Position numbers and translations under genes: made by a program. A stretch of DNA of 64,000 nt from assembly GCF_031877795.1 (NCBI RefSeq), contig NC_133932.1, positions 18,664,180 through 18,728,179 on the forward strand, given 5' to 3'. This DNA comes from Strix aluco (lineage: Eukaryota; Chordata; Aves; Strigiformes; Strigidae). This document shows, in pieces, positions 1 to 12,800 of this stretch. Within the stretch, counting starts at the first letter, position 1. Every line of letters starts with the position of its first letter. Under the pieces are notes generated by a model. The model was not told the DNA's origin and did no database searches. It worked only from the letters and a program-made list of their open reading frames with translations.

Positions 1-732
1 CTTGTGCCCATTAATGAAGTCTCTTAGTTCACTTAAAACTTAATTCCAGTGCTTAGAAGTTAAGACCCTCTGGGCTATCATACTATGCAGCTGCGTAAAT
101 ATCCAAGTCTCAAATCCTGAGTTAGAGAGTCTTTAGACCGTGCTTTTCAACATGAAAAATCAATCATATAACTTATGCAGTGACCTTCTGTTTCTTCAAA
201 ACAGTTATTTTAAGTGCTCGCAGTTGTGACCTTCCCCAGTGTTACCTGAGGCATAGTGGTGGCACTTTCACAGAGTATCATTTCACATTAAGTGAACAGC
301 TGTTTTGAATAGTGCTTTAGAATTTTTTTTTCCTAAGGAGTGTTATTTTAAGATAATTTGTACTTATATGGTCTTTTCTACTTTTAAAAGCTTTTGAAAA
401 GACCAGTAGAAAGACTTGTTAGCATTTTACTCTGGAGACAGAAGGGACAGAGGAAGGTGATTGTTAATCTAGAAAATCCCCTGCCACCTGTTCTTGTTTG
501 ATGAAACAGAAGATGTAAGGCTTGGATGCAAATCTGCAGTACTTGATTTCATGCTAAGGCAAGAGCTTGAGCTCAACTGCTTAAAGGTACATCTGTGCAA
601 GTGTAATGCTGGATCTTTAAAATAATGGGATACTTCAGCATGAGCCTGTACTCAAGGAATGGAAGTAAAATGAAAACTTTTCTTTCAGTATTGTGTCTTT
701 TAAGAAAACTCGTGCACTAGACCAATTTCTAT
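1..732. other. Non-coding flank, nothing recognised
   Basis: AT-rich unique-looking sequence up to the first LTR. No repeat, RNA gene or convincing coding region was seen. It ends with the 5-bp target-site duplication of the LTR insertion. Confidence 0.5.
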
Positions 733-737
733 ACCAG
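733..737. repeat. Target-site duplication ACCAG, left copy
   Basis: This pentamer directly precedes the LTR 5' TG and is repeated exactly at 1703-1707 after the LTR 3' CA. Confidence 0.8.
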
Positions 738-1702
738 TGTATTGGGTTTGGGTGTGGTGGGGTTTTGGTAGTGGGGAAGGGGCTACAGGCGTGGCTCCTG
801 TGAGAAGCTGCTAGAAGCTTCCCCAGCTCCAAGTCGGACCTGCCTCTGGCCAAGGCTGAGCTGATTAGCGATGATGGTTGTGCCTCTGTGATAACACATT
901 TAAGAGGAACCTGAAAGGGGGAGCAGTGAGGGAAATACCTATGCAAACACCAAGGTCAGTTGAAGAAAGGAGGGGGCGGTAGGCCGGAGCTGAGATTTCC
1001 CTGCAGCCCGAGGAGGTCCGTGGTGGAGCAGATGCCCACCTGCAGCCTATGGAAGACTCCACACTGGAGCAGGTGGCTGCGCCTGAAGAAGGCCAGGACT
1101 CTGAGGGAAGCCTGTGTTGGAGCAGTCTGTTGCTGGGAGGACTGCCACCCAAGGAAGGAACCCATGTTGGAGAAGGTCATGAAGAGCTGCAGCCCTGTGG
1201 GAAGGACTCACGTTGGAGAAGTTTATGGAGGACTGTCTCTCATGGGAGGGACCCCACGCTGGAGCAGGGGAAGAGGGTCAGGAGTCCTCCCCCTGAGGAG
1301 GAAGGAGCAGCAGAAACCACAGGTGATGAACTGACCGCAACCCCCATCCCCTGCCCCCCTGCGCCGCTGGAGGAGAGGAGGTAGAGAAATCAGAAGCAAA
1401 ACTGAGCCTGGGAAGAAGGGAGGGGTGGGGAAAGATGTTTTTAAGATGTGGTTGTATTTCTCACTGTCCTACTCTGTTTGATTGATAAATTAGTGGTGGT
1501 GGTGTTCAAATTAAATCGATATTCTTTTTTTTCCAAATTGAGTCTGTCTTTTGCCCATGACCATAATTGGTGAGTCATCCCTTCCTGTCCTTGTCTCAAC
1601 CCTGAGTCTTTTGTTATATTTTCTCCTCCCCATCCCGCAGGGGAGAGGAATAAGGAAGTGGCCACGTGGTGCTCAGTTTCCCTCTGGGCTCAAACCACAA
1701 CA
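738..1702 (+). mobile_element. Solo LTR, ERVL-like endogenous retrovirus
   Basis: A 965-bp element starts TGTATTGGG and ends CCACAACA, so it has the TG...CA termini of a retroviral LTR. It is flanked on both sides by the identical pentamer ACCAG (733-737 and 1703-1707). A 5-bp duplication is typical of class III (ERVL-like) integration. An ATTAAA polyadenylation signal lies near 1512, which supports + orientation. No gag, pol or env and no second LTR adjoin it, so it is a solo LTR left by recombination. The middle (about 1020-1270) holds a degenerate repeat of TGGAGCAG/TGGAGAAG spaced 41-53 bp. Open frames at 960-1384 and on the opposite strand are by-products of this GC-rich centre. The general look matches LTRs widespread in songbirds and other neoavian birds; I did not assign an exact family. 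Confidence 0.85.
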
Positions 1703-1707
1703 ACCAG
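1703..1707. repeat. Target-site duplication ACCAG, right copy
   Basis: Exact match to 733-737, directly after the terminal ACA of the LTR. Confidence 0.8.
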
Positions 1708-1971
1708 ACAAGGTTCATTTCTTCACTGTCCACACGGACTGAGTAACATTATCAAACAAGACCACACCAGCTACATCTGCACACATCACAAACATGTCCT
1801 AAACTTCATGATGAGTTCCAAGATTAGTCTTTGAACGCCAGCTTTTACCCTGGTAATATTTGCCGTTTGTCAAAATACTGTATAAAAATAACCTTTATGT
1901 ATTTTTAAGGCCAATATTCTTTAAATATTTTTTAACTGTCAGGCCTTTAAACTCAGCCTGCACTGTGATTA

Positions 1972-1976
1972 TAACT
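1972..1976. repeat. Target-site duplication TAACT, left copy
   Basis: Directly adjoins the left end of the second LTR and matches 2327-2331 exactly. Confidence 0.78.
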
Positions 1977-2326
1977 TGTGGTGGTTTAGCCCCTGCCAGG
2001 GTCTGAGACCACTCGGCCGCTACCCCTCCCCCACAAAGGGAGTGAAATACAAAGCCCCGAGACTGAGGTAAGGAAAGGTTTAATTCAGCAGTGCAACAGC
2101 AACACAACAAACAATAACAGTAATAGTGATAGCAATGAACAGAGCAAAATAGCTACCAAATACAGCAGCTTGAAGCACGATGTACAAGACCACGAGTGCA
2201 CCGCGCTCCCGCGCCAGGAAAATGTGACCTGCCAGGATGTGACATCCGCATGGTATCTGAATAACCCGGCTAGAGCTCCCCCCCTCTGCTGGGGAAACTT
2301 AACCCTATCCTGGGTAAACCAGGACA
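1977..2326 (-). mobile_element. Second solo LTR, antisense, 350 bp
   Basis: Read on the minus strand the element begins TGTCCTGGTTTACC and ends AAACCACCACA, again TG...CA. It is flanked by the identical pentamer TAACT at 1972-1976 and 2327-2331. On the minus strand an ATTAAA signal is followed by the pyrimidine-rich and GC-rich stretch expected of R-U5, which gives the orientation. It is shorter than and unlike the LTR at 738-1702, so it is a separate family and a separate insertion. Short open frames on both strands (1895-2487) fall largely inside it and are not genes. No internal retroviral sequence is present. Confidence 0.83.
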
Positions 2327-2331
2327 TAACT
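2327..2331. repeat. Target-site duplication TAACT, right copy
   Basis: Directly follows the right end of the second LTR and matches 1972-1976 exactly. Confidence 0.78.
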
Positions 2332-5300
2332 AAATCTAATGTATCTCTATCACCAAATCATACCATCAGTTGCATCTGGGAGACTTCATGTTTGAAAATA
2401 CTGTATAGCAAAACATGTTGCTACATCCATACCATACTCTTAATAGTCACATGTGGAAAAAGAATCAGCCATACTTTTTTGTTTTAGCTTATATTTTTAA
2501 GGATAAAAGCCCTAAAAACAGGCCATGGAAGAAAACCATATATGCTTCTAACAACATATGTTTCTAACAACAAATCTCATATCATCAGCATGACAAACAA
2601 GAGATAAAATGCCATCTATGGAATTACTTTTAAGAATACAAGATGTTGTTCACATTGCTTTGTACTACTATGATTCAGGCTCTTGAAAGTACTATGCAGA
2701 ATTTTGACACTTTTCATTGTAAATCCTAAAGATCTTATATGAAATATTTAATGTTTTCAAGTAGTAAACCTGCGTATAGACAGCTTCCATTCTGATTTAC
2801 TGCAAGTTTATGTCACAGCTCATAGAATATATCAAATGACAATTTCTACATTAACTATTTTCTATAGCTCCATAGAATTACTTTCAAAAAGTTAACTTTC
2901 AGGCTGCATTCTAACTTTCCTTAATATATGATGGCCATCCAGGCTGTTTTCTCTTACCTTTCATTTCTAAAAGTATAAATGCTAAAACTCAAAACAGAGA
3001 AGAATTATGCACAACTCCCACAACATTTGAGGCAATTTAGATGGTCAAATAAGGAAAAGTGTTGTCATTAGTAATCCTGTGAATCACTGAATAACGAAAG
3101 AATGGAAATGACACCAGTTCACTGCTTGGACCCATTCTTCTACCAACTTTGATATGTTTCCTTTACAGTGTTGTTGCTGTTGCTGATGGATTTGGCAACA
3201 TGCGATGTAATTAAAAACAAAGTGTTAGTTAAATTGTATTGCAAACATCTGCAAATTTCACCACATATTCTTCATTAGCACAGCAACAGTCTTGGAAATA
3301 CAGCTTAATCTAAAAGCTATTCTAAATTTCCTGTGACCTTTGAATCTCCTCTTGCCTTGCAGTCTAATAGATCAGCCTCAAAACTGTTCCCATAACATAG
3401 ACCTACAGCTGCCAGTGACTAGTGAGAAACACTGTTCATACTGCAGTGATTAAAAGAAATAATCAAATATTAAAGGAAAAAAAGGAGACTTTATAGAACT
3501 TAAAAGCCATTTGATTCAGGTGCTAGCTAAGAATAAAAGATAATGGTGTGTTTAGATACTGCTGTGTTAATATTCATAGGTAAATGAAAATTTTACATAC
3601 GCTGGGAAGGGATGAAATTGAGATGGCATGTGACTTTAAATTCACATTAAATGTTTCATTTTACAGTTTTAATCAACTGCAATGCAAGACACACAGAATA
3701 AAACATGGAGATTTTAAACTATTAAAATTAAGATGGTAAAGCATTAAAAATCTTTCAAATATAAAAATAGTGTAGGTATGAAGCCTAACTTCATACATAT
3801 AGTGAGATAATTAAAAATTACATATATAATGCAATATAAATAAAACAAAATTACATATAGTCAGATAATCATCTGATAGCAACATTTTATCTCATTGTGA
3901 AACAATGAACAATTATTATTACTTATACAGCATAACACAGTGTTACTTTAACTGATACCTTAAGGTTAGGGGAAAGAATCAGCTTGGCTCATCTTTTGAA
4001 AAATCACTGTGGAATTTGCAACAACAATCAGAAGTCATGCTGCCAAGCTACTGGGACATGTTAGATGTAAATCTGTGACCCTTTTTTAAAGATGGAGCAC
4101 AAGGCCAAAGATGGTGATGTTTAGAGCAATTTTTGTAATTTAGTACCTGTGAAGTAGCAGCTTTTGAAAAGAATTAAATACATCATACATCACTGCAGAG
4201 TTGTTTGCTTGTTCTAAACAAAATAAATTCCTCTAATTATTTATGTATGTCAGTGTATTGCTGATTCACAGCTCCTTTAATTTTCGGCTGTTTGGCATTT
4301 TGCCTTGGACTTGCCTCAGATCTCTATCATTTGTCTTTGCAATGGAGTAATCTCTTCCTTGGCAAAAGATGTGACACTTACTTGAGATACTAAGTAGCCA
4401 AGCAGTTGTTTCCTTAAAGACAGTGAGAAAATATGTTTTGAATAAAGAAGCTTTTAAAGAAAATAGAGTAAGTGTCAGGGGCTTAAGATGTATATTCCAG
4501 TTCACGGAGGGGTATTACTGATACTGCACTATTTGTTTTCTACGAATATGAAGTGGTCCAAGAAGTTGTTTATTTTCCCACAGTAAAATAATGAATGCTT
4601 GTAGGGATTTAATCTAGTAGATGACAGCAAATCCAGAGACTGACAAGGACACTAAACAAAAAGAAGGAGGAAAGAGTCTTGAAATAAAATGAAGGTTTAA
4701 AATAAAGGCCAGTGGGATAGCTTAAATAGGACCATCACAGATGACTATCAGTTACTGATACTCTGAATTCAAGGTTGACTGCCATTTCCGAGAACATTCT
4801 CTTCCTGAACCAGAAGTCTTGCTGCATGGAAAACCCAACAGTCTTTCTCATAGGTACCCGAGTGAAATTCTACGTCTCTGGTGGTAAACAGTGTTTTCAT
4901 CAAAGAAAAACTGATCAGAATTTGTGTATACTTTAATAATTATATTGCAAGGGAATTTTATACAGGTGTCTAGATCATGTAGAGTGATACATTAACACAT
5001 ACTCTCCAATGTTGCCTAAAGGACACTATGCTAACAATTTTTTTAGATACTTCCTTTGCTCTGAACTACTAGAAGTTTGAGGTTGTTACAGCTGAGGAAT
5101 GATTTCAAGTCTGCTTGATTCTGCACTCATGAACTAATATGCTATTTTAATTCACCCAAAGTAACCTTTTTCCCCATATCTACCAGCAGGCATTTAAAAA
5201 GCAAGGTATTCCATGAACTGTGTTTATGCATGTTACAGACAAACCTTAGAACTGATGTAAACAATGAAAGCAACAAACAAACCAGTAATAGAATAGGATA

Positions 5301-6232
5301 GAATTATTAGGAGTAATAATTTAAAATGTTATCTCAGATCTGTCTTTTGCTTGAACTGATTTTATTCTTTGTTGTTAAACCCATTTTTGATAGGGTTCTG
5401 GCCTAGATCTGTGCATAAGTCAGATGGCTGCCAGTAAATAAATCATAGTTGTCAGCCCAAGATCCAGCAAATAAGGCTACCACTCCCAGAAGCCACACAA
5501 AATGGAAGAATTGCAGAGAAATTTCTTGGAGGTGTGGTAGGGGGAATATGATCTTGAAGTATTATTTTGTGTAGACTTTGTGGACGGAGTTCAGTAAATT
5601 GCTTTATCACCGTATATCCCAATGTCTAGTGAGGCAGACAGACAGTATATTCAGTCATAACCACAATGGGGATAATTAACTTGCAGTATGGATCCTCTTA
5701 AATAAGCACATTTTGAGACACTGGTGACACTGTAGAAACAAAATATTTTTCCTAATGCTTCGTATGAGACTGGGGTTTGAAGTCAGGAATAAACAGATGA
5801 ACACCAAAAAGGCAGGCTAAACCTCAGATTTTGAAAGCTGCAGAGACTGTATAACTCTGGAGAAACCATTACAAGTAGAAGAACTGCTAGGCAGTCAGGT
5901 TTTTTTTTAAAAAGACAGCATAATGTGTTGTCTGTACTCAAAAAAGGCTGCTTACTTCCAAGACCTACCAAAGGAGACTCCACTGAGATGCAGGGAGGAG
6001 GCTGTTTGCCGAAGGAAGAATTTTGGACATGTCTGTGGCCTTCACCTAAGAGTGATGAGAGAAATAAGGGTAATTATTTCTGCAGTATGCATCTATAATT
6101 TATAATTTATTGTGATTAAAAAACTAGCAATAATTGAATAAATAATTTTTAAATTATTATGCTGCTATTAGCAACAAAATACCATTATATATGTAAATAT
6201 TTACCCTTCTTCCTCTTTCTTGCTCCTTCCCT
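2332..6232. other. AT-rich intergenic stretch, no gene seen
   Basis: Short frames only, none protein-like. There are A/T-rich low-complexity patches near 3770-3860. No LINE, LTR or RNA gene was recognised. Confidence 0.5.
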
Positions 6233-6780
6233 GTGGTAGCCAGAGGTACCCTGAGCACCATGAGCTCTACTGAGGAGCAGTGGGGTGGGCGGCAGGTGCC
6301 TGGGGACGGCCTTCCCCAGGGCTCCCCCACCCTGTGCCCAGGACCCCATGTCAGACCCCCGGGGCTCTCAGACCCTGCCCTGGTGATGCCACAGCAGGGC
6401 CAGTCTCCAGCTCCCCACAGCCCTGCCCGGCCATGGGCCCCATGAGCCGGACCCACCCGCAGGCCCACGGCCCAGCCGGGCCTCAGCCTGTCCCCAGGGA
6501 GGTGCCCGATGCCCGGGGTTGGGGCTGCCCCAGTGCCCCTGGCTGCCCTGCTCCCTGGCAGGTGTTGTGGCTGCCAGGCCCTGCCCAGCCACCCCCTGGG
6601 AGCCCCTGGGCCCTGTGGCTCCCCAACACAGGTAGTGACCCCCCTCTTGGCTTGTTGACCATGCCCTGTCTTGCTGCTGGCACCGGAGATGCAGCAGCCA
6701 CTCACCACCAGCTCCCCATAGGGACACCGAGGCGGGGATCCCTCCTCCGCACAGGCCATGGCCAGTTGTGGTGGTTGGTC
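6233..6780. other. GC-rich block in AT-rich DNA, possible old repeat
   Basis: About 550 bp switch abruptly from AT-rich to strongly GC-rich and back. Long overlapping frames on both strands (for example minus-strand 6157-6840) are dominated by Gly, Pro, Ala, Arg and Trp, as GC-rich non-coding DNA produces, and I do not call them genes. Part of it, about 6520-6595 (GTTGGGGCTGCCC ... CTCCCTGGCAGGTG), resembles 26103-26155 in the other GC-rich block, which suggests a shared dispersed repeat. An orphan CpG-island-like element is the alternative. The family was not identified. Confidence 0.45.
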
Positions 6781-6899
6781 TACAGATCGTCTGTCAAGAT
6801 AAGCTTGAAATGCGCAGAGACAGAGCGGGAGGAGATTCAAGCCAGGGCTGTGGGACTGAGGCCATTTAGTCCCTGGGCTTTATTCTAAAACAAGCCTCC

Positions 6900-9800
6900 C
6901 CCCGCCAGTGTTTGAAATTTTAGCCAAAATTTAGGAGTTGCCTCTGGTGCATGGTGCTCCTCAAAACACACTCCCAACCACTCAATGCTTCGTGTCTTGA
7001 AAACCAGTGTTTTCCCCTCCTCAGAGCTGATGCTAAACAGACCTAATGCCTTGGTGATTTCAGAGTAATTGTTGCTGGTATCCTTTTTAAGTGCAGGAGA
7101 GGTGGTTCACTTTGCTTTCAAGTTCCGTCCACAATCAGCGCATACAGGGGCAAAGGCAAGCATTTTCCACAGCCTTGCCGGAGAGCTAGTGACCTGTCAG
7201 GCTCCTGTCTCTCAGCACACAGGCACCAAACGAGCCCCCAACGCATGGGACAATCTAGCATCATGTGTAGCTCCTGGATGAAGAAACGTAACTCTAATTG
7301 CCCCCCTGAGTAATTTGCACTCATAGACTAAGTGTCAAGATTGAAAAATTAGCACTCTAAATCATGTCATGGCCATAGTAAGGAGGATGAAAGTACAACT
7401 TAGTGTTTTCTTCAACACTGATTAGTCACTGAATATATTCAAGTAATTGTGCTTCAGTGTAGAGGGTAAATGACTTTTTTTCTCATGGGAGCCATATAGC
7501 TATAGAACAACTTTATAATATGAGATAAACTTCTAAAACACCAGTTGTAGAAGGGGTTTTGACATTTAAGCACTTCCCTGGCTTCTGGGTATCATGTTAA
7601 ATACAATACATTTTCCCTGGTGAAATAGGTCTGTAAGACAGAAATATGCTGTACATTGCATAAACAGGGAGGATAAAGTTTTTCATGGTTTACTGCCTTG
7701 TAAAAAGGGAGAGATGTGGCTGCCGAGACTCCTGTGCCACAAGCTGGGAGAAAACATCAAGGCACTTCATCCTTTCTTCTGTAACTAGTTCACACCTACC
7801 AGTACATGACATCTAACAAATCTAATACTTTAAAATCTTTTGCTTAAAGTGGTTACAGTGGCTCCTTTTCCACACAGTCCATGTGGATGAGCAGCATCCA
7901 GAACTATGCAAAATTGATGCTAGTTAATATTTACCAATATTTACCTTTTGTTTGGGTACAGATCTCTCTGTCATTAGTAAACACCTATGACGCTGTTTAA
8001 CAAGCATTACAAGAGTTCTGGGGAACTAGTTGCTTCCTGTCTGGCAAAAGCACACACCTGGAAGAATGTGCAAATTCCTGCTTTGTGTACTGGGAGACAT
8101 TTCACCCATCATTATGTTGAGCTGTCACTAGGGTCTGATCACTGAAATGAGCAAATTTTCAAGGTAGTTAAAGAATACTGTACACCAAAACCTATTTTTT
8201 CTTGTGCTCTTTCAGGGGAACAAGTAGTCAACGTAAATAAATCCTCCTTATTGACCTTTTGCAACAACAGTTGCCTGAGTTCATTTCAGTGCTTGGATTC
8301 TCCTTTAAGAAACAGAGTTACGGAAAACATATTCTCTATACAATAGTCTTCAGGAAGGTGGACACAAAGGATAATAGGATAATAAAGGCCATAATTAAAT
8401 CTGTAAGGGTGATGATACTACAGAGAAGAACAGGACAAGCTTCACACAAGTTTCTGGGGCATTCACACTCTCTTAGAGAGAGCCATACTAAGATGCCTGT
8501 TTAGTTCTTTTGAACTTCAGAATAGTGGAAGTCTAGATAAAAGTCTTCAAACTGCCGTTTGCTTATAATCTGATTATTTAAGACTCAGCCCTCCACATTG
8601 GTTAATCATAAGCATATACTGAATGCAAATATATCAGTGTCACAAATAACAAGCCCAATGAATTCAATATAATGTACTAGTTGGGATCAACAGTGTTGAA
8701 ACCATCATAAGAATTAACAGGAGTGGATAAATAAAGTCTTCTTGTACCTAGTTCCTAATTAAGCTTTCTTAGCTGTATTTAACAAAAGATATGGTACACT
8801 CTTGAGATATAGCAAGTTTTTTACTTCTTAAGGACCAAGAATCTTCTGTGGCTCTGTAATAAAGTTCAACATTTCTGTTTCTATATCGTTGGCAAATAGT
8901 GCATTAAGTCGTAGAGTATCTAAAAAAGTTTCTGCAAATGTAACAATGCATTTGATATTGCAGCTTACGTAGGCTGCTAGTGATTTTTTCCCCAATACTC
9001 TGTGTCTAGCAACTTTCAGAAACAGTGCATTAGCACCTGTACAAATTACAGCCATTACACATTTATCTTCATGCTCTAGTATCACCCCAGTCATAAGATC
9101 TGGTTTTGGTTCAATAAGAAGTTGTTGGAAACCATACCTTTTCTGCTCCCTTGAGAAAGACATCAATTTCCATTTGTAATGGAATCAAACAAAAAAAATC
9201 TATATACTTAAAAAAACTTAATTTGACTAGAGAAAGACAAAAGCAAACCTATACTAAAGTTTTGTTGCAGTAAAAACATCCGTGAAATAGAAGAATTTGG
9301 CCTTTTGGTATAACTGGGATAGCTATAGAGGCCTTAAAACATGAAGTTCTGGCTTAAATGACATAAGTTATACAGAAAAGATTCTCTTCCTGGAGCATCT
9401 TGGACTCCATATGTCCATCACTGTCATTATTTGCTCCTGCCAGTAGATATTAACTGTATTAATCCCACAGGACCTTCTTCCAGGCCTCTATTTCCCCCCA
9501 GACATACGGGAGTTGTCAGCATCACCTTTGGAAATAAGTTGTCTTTTTACTTCCTCCACTCTGCTGAGTAGTTCCTCAACCTGTGCCCTCTAGATGAGTC
9601 CTCGCCTGTGGTCCTACTGGGTCTTTCCTCTTCTGTTTCTCAGTCCTTTTCCAGTAGTCCTAACATGTTGACTAGTTTAACCCTTGCCTTGGTATAAGGA
9701 GCTTTAAATCTAGCGATGGGAAATATTAATATTGTTTGAAATGGTAGACTGCAGCTTGGGAAACATTGCGTATCAGTTCCAACAGCAGTTAATTGGTGAA

Positions 9801-12800
9801 AACAAGCCCTTAATAACAATCCTAATCATGAACTCTTTCAGCACTGCTGCAGTAGAAGTGAAGGGGAATCAAAAGCTTGGAAATGGTGTGAGGGTTTAAC
9901 ACCTGCAGGCACGTGTCAAGTCTTCTCTGGTTTCACAGCTCTCAGACAGAGTGTCAGTTTGAGAGCATTTTGCATGACTTACTGTAGGTAGGTAGATGTT
10001 GCCTTTTCCTTTCACCTTTTTGCATTTTCACCAGAATAGGCTATCTTGGCTGTCATGAAAAGCTAGAATACTTTACCTGGCAAAAAAAAAATATACTGGC
10101 AGCACGCAGCTGCGAAAATATGTAAATGTCAGTTTGTGAAAGTAACTAAACAGCAAAGGTTTTACATTCCAGGTCCCACTCAATATAAGCAGAACAATGT
10201 TTATTCAAATGAAGTTATTAAAACAGAGTATTGGTGTAAACAATGAAATGAGCTAGTTTTGTAACCTTAATAAATAAAATTACGAATTCTCCCAGCTGAA
10301 ACACCAGTGAATCAATTTAAGTCAATACTTATTCTAGTAAAAACATTAAACTTCATACTACAGTCATTAACAACAGCCACTGTGGAAATGATTTGATCTT
10401 TCTACTGCTGTCTTTTGGATACACCTCTCGTAGAGAGCATATCATGTTCCTGCAGAGTGTCTGGGGTTTGGATTTGCCATTCAGGGAAGTGTATGCCCAA
10501 ACCCTTACGGCAGCCCTAAAAGCTTGGCATCTTACATCAGGGATGAATTTGGAACCATTGTGGACTTTGTCAAAGCTTTACTTTTTTTCCAGCTTCACCT
10601 CTTGAGTCACTATTTTTGGCATGTATTACTGTGCAACTGTGCAAGATGCAGCCGTGCTTAACATTATGACAAAGGCCTTTGAGGATGCCCAGCATTTTCA
10701 GAAGCATATGCAGTATCAGTGGTGGTGTAGTTCACTACATTTTGTCTGGGTCCAAATGCTGCTGCTGGGTGGATGATGAAGTTCCATTTCAGTCCTTCAC
10801 AAGCTTTCAGGGAGAAAAAGTGTTAGTTTATTGAGATGCTGACTTAATGTCTGCGGCTCCTGAAGTCCTTGAAGCAATTCCAGCAAACAGTTTTTCCAAA
10901 TTTGCCCAAATTTCACTTCAGTCAAGTGTTTATGCTTTATGATGGAGACAAAAATGAACATATACCAAAACAACTTCAATACAGCCACATTCAACATAAT
11001 TTGTTTCTTTTAAAAAATCTAGAAGATAAGGTATGGAACAAAGAAAGGCGTGTATTAAATGTGTTTTAATTTAGGAATAAAAAATAATTACTTAGCACCA
11101 GTTAAAACTCTTAAACAATTATATCTCTGTTACTCAAGATTCTGCTGGATTGCAAGAGAAATGAAAATTGTTATTTTTGTAACCAAAAAAAATCTTTGCT
11201 CACAGAAGTCAAACAGAAAACAACCTTCATTATGCAACACATTTTATACTACATTTTAGAGATTTTTTTCCCACTGCTTTTGCCAGTAATTGCCCTCCTG
11301 TACAGCTCAGATGAAGAGTCATAGCTCTTTAGAAGCCATTTCATATAATAAATGTTACTTGGTTTGTTTTTCTTTATTCTGCTTAATTAATGCTAATTCT
11401 GTTTTTCTCTTCTTTTCTGTCAGTCTAATGCCTGTTAATGCCTTTCTGGAAAAAAATTATTTAAACACTGAAAGTCCAAATATAATTTAAGTTCCATGAC
11501 AATATATCTACATCTGTAGGAAGCAGACAGAAGGAAGCTGCTTCTTTAAAATCGATTTGGCAGTGTAGAAGCTGAAAACATCCATCCGGATGGAACTGAG
11601 ATTCTCTAAAGGTTTTGTGTTTTCAAATAGAATAAAATCTTATGGCTTTTCTAGTCCATGCTTTCAGAGGGATATATTATTCTGTGGAGTGGCACAACTC
11701 AAAGTTGTAGAAGAAAATATAAAAGCAATAAACTACTGCTATAAACTCAAAAGGTGATAAAAGTTTTTAAAAGTTCTGTATAAATAAAACTTATTCTATC
11801 AATTTGGTGGTAAAGGTTGCAGGCATGTATGTTTTGCTTCGTGTACTGTCTGAATGAAAATGAAACAATTTCTTAAGTCACCTTTCAATGACTAGATGTA
11901 TTTCTCCTGAGGCTTTTAATCTGAGGACATGTTTGTCCATATCCATCTTACTGAGGCTGAAGATTATTTATTCATTGAGGTTCATCTACATGAAATTTAA
12001 GAAGATGAACAAGTTCTACAGCTGACTAAAACATACAAAATACCTATTGTAAAGTAAAATATGTATAATTCAGAACAAGAGTATGGCTTGAGTCTGAACC
12101 CGTAATGAATTTTGTTCCACCACACACTGAAATGGAGAGACTTTCTCGTTTCCTGACACGGGGTCAGATAGAGATTTGTTATATTTTGTTTAGGGCATGA
12201 GACCTCATTAGGTCTCTTCTGTAAGAAAATTTGATGTTTCTTTAAGAAAAAAACTTTTTACTTTTCTTATGGCAGAAGTAGGAAGCAAAAGGAACTATAT
12301 ATGGCAGCGTAAGTCTGCCACAACTACAAGCTTGCCTTGAAAGGCACCTACAGAAATTAAATTAACTGCTTTCTAGGAAAGCTTCTTTGTTATGCAAACA
12401 GATAATGGTGTTGCAAAACTTAATGCTCTGTTCTGGTTTTTTATCTACTTCTTTCTAAATTTCTTTCCTATATTTGGCTGACATTTTCCTTGAATTACAG
12501 AAAATTTATTTGCTTTAACTTTCTTATGCTCATTTCCATCTTCGATTTTTTTAAGCTGAAAGCCTAAAATTTAGAACAGAATGAAAGCTTCAGTGCCCTT
12601 GGAACATGAGTGCATGTCTTTGTGACCAGGGACATCGATTCAGTCTGATCAGTGTTGTAACATAAAAAAAGAAATAAGATGTAGTCAGTCCCACAGGCTA
12701 CGGAGTGATTCTACTACACCATCTCTATAGTCAGGCAGTCTGAAGAGGAACAGATGGAGCAGCATGCCCTATGCCAGTCTTGGTGGAAGGTTAGTTCATC

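Noticed and set aside
960..1384. Two + strand frames (124 and 111 codons)
   Set aside because: They lie inside the solo LTR and follow its internal TGGAGCAG repeat. LTRs of this type are not coding.
2085..2487. Frames on both strands around the second LTR
   Set aside because: They lie within or across the LTR borders, with no retroviral protein similarity seen.
6157..6840. 227-codon minus-strand frame in the GC-rich block
   Set aside because: Composition-driven, with competing frames on both strands and no domain. It begins and ends in AT-rich non-coding DNA.
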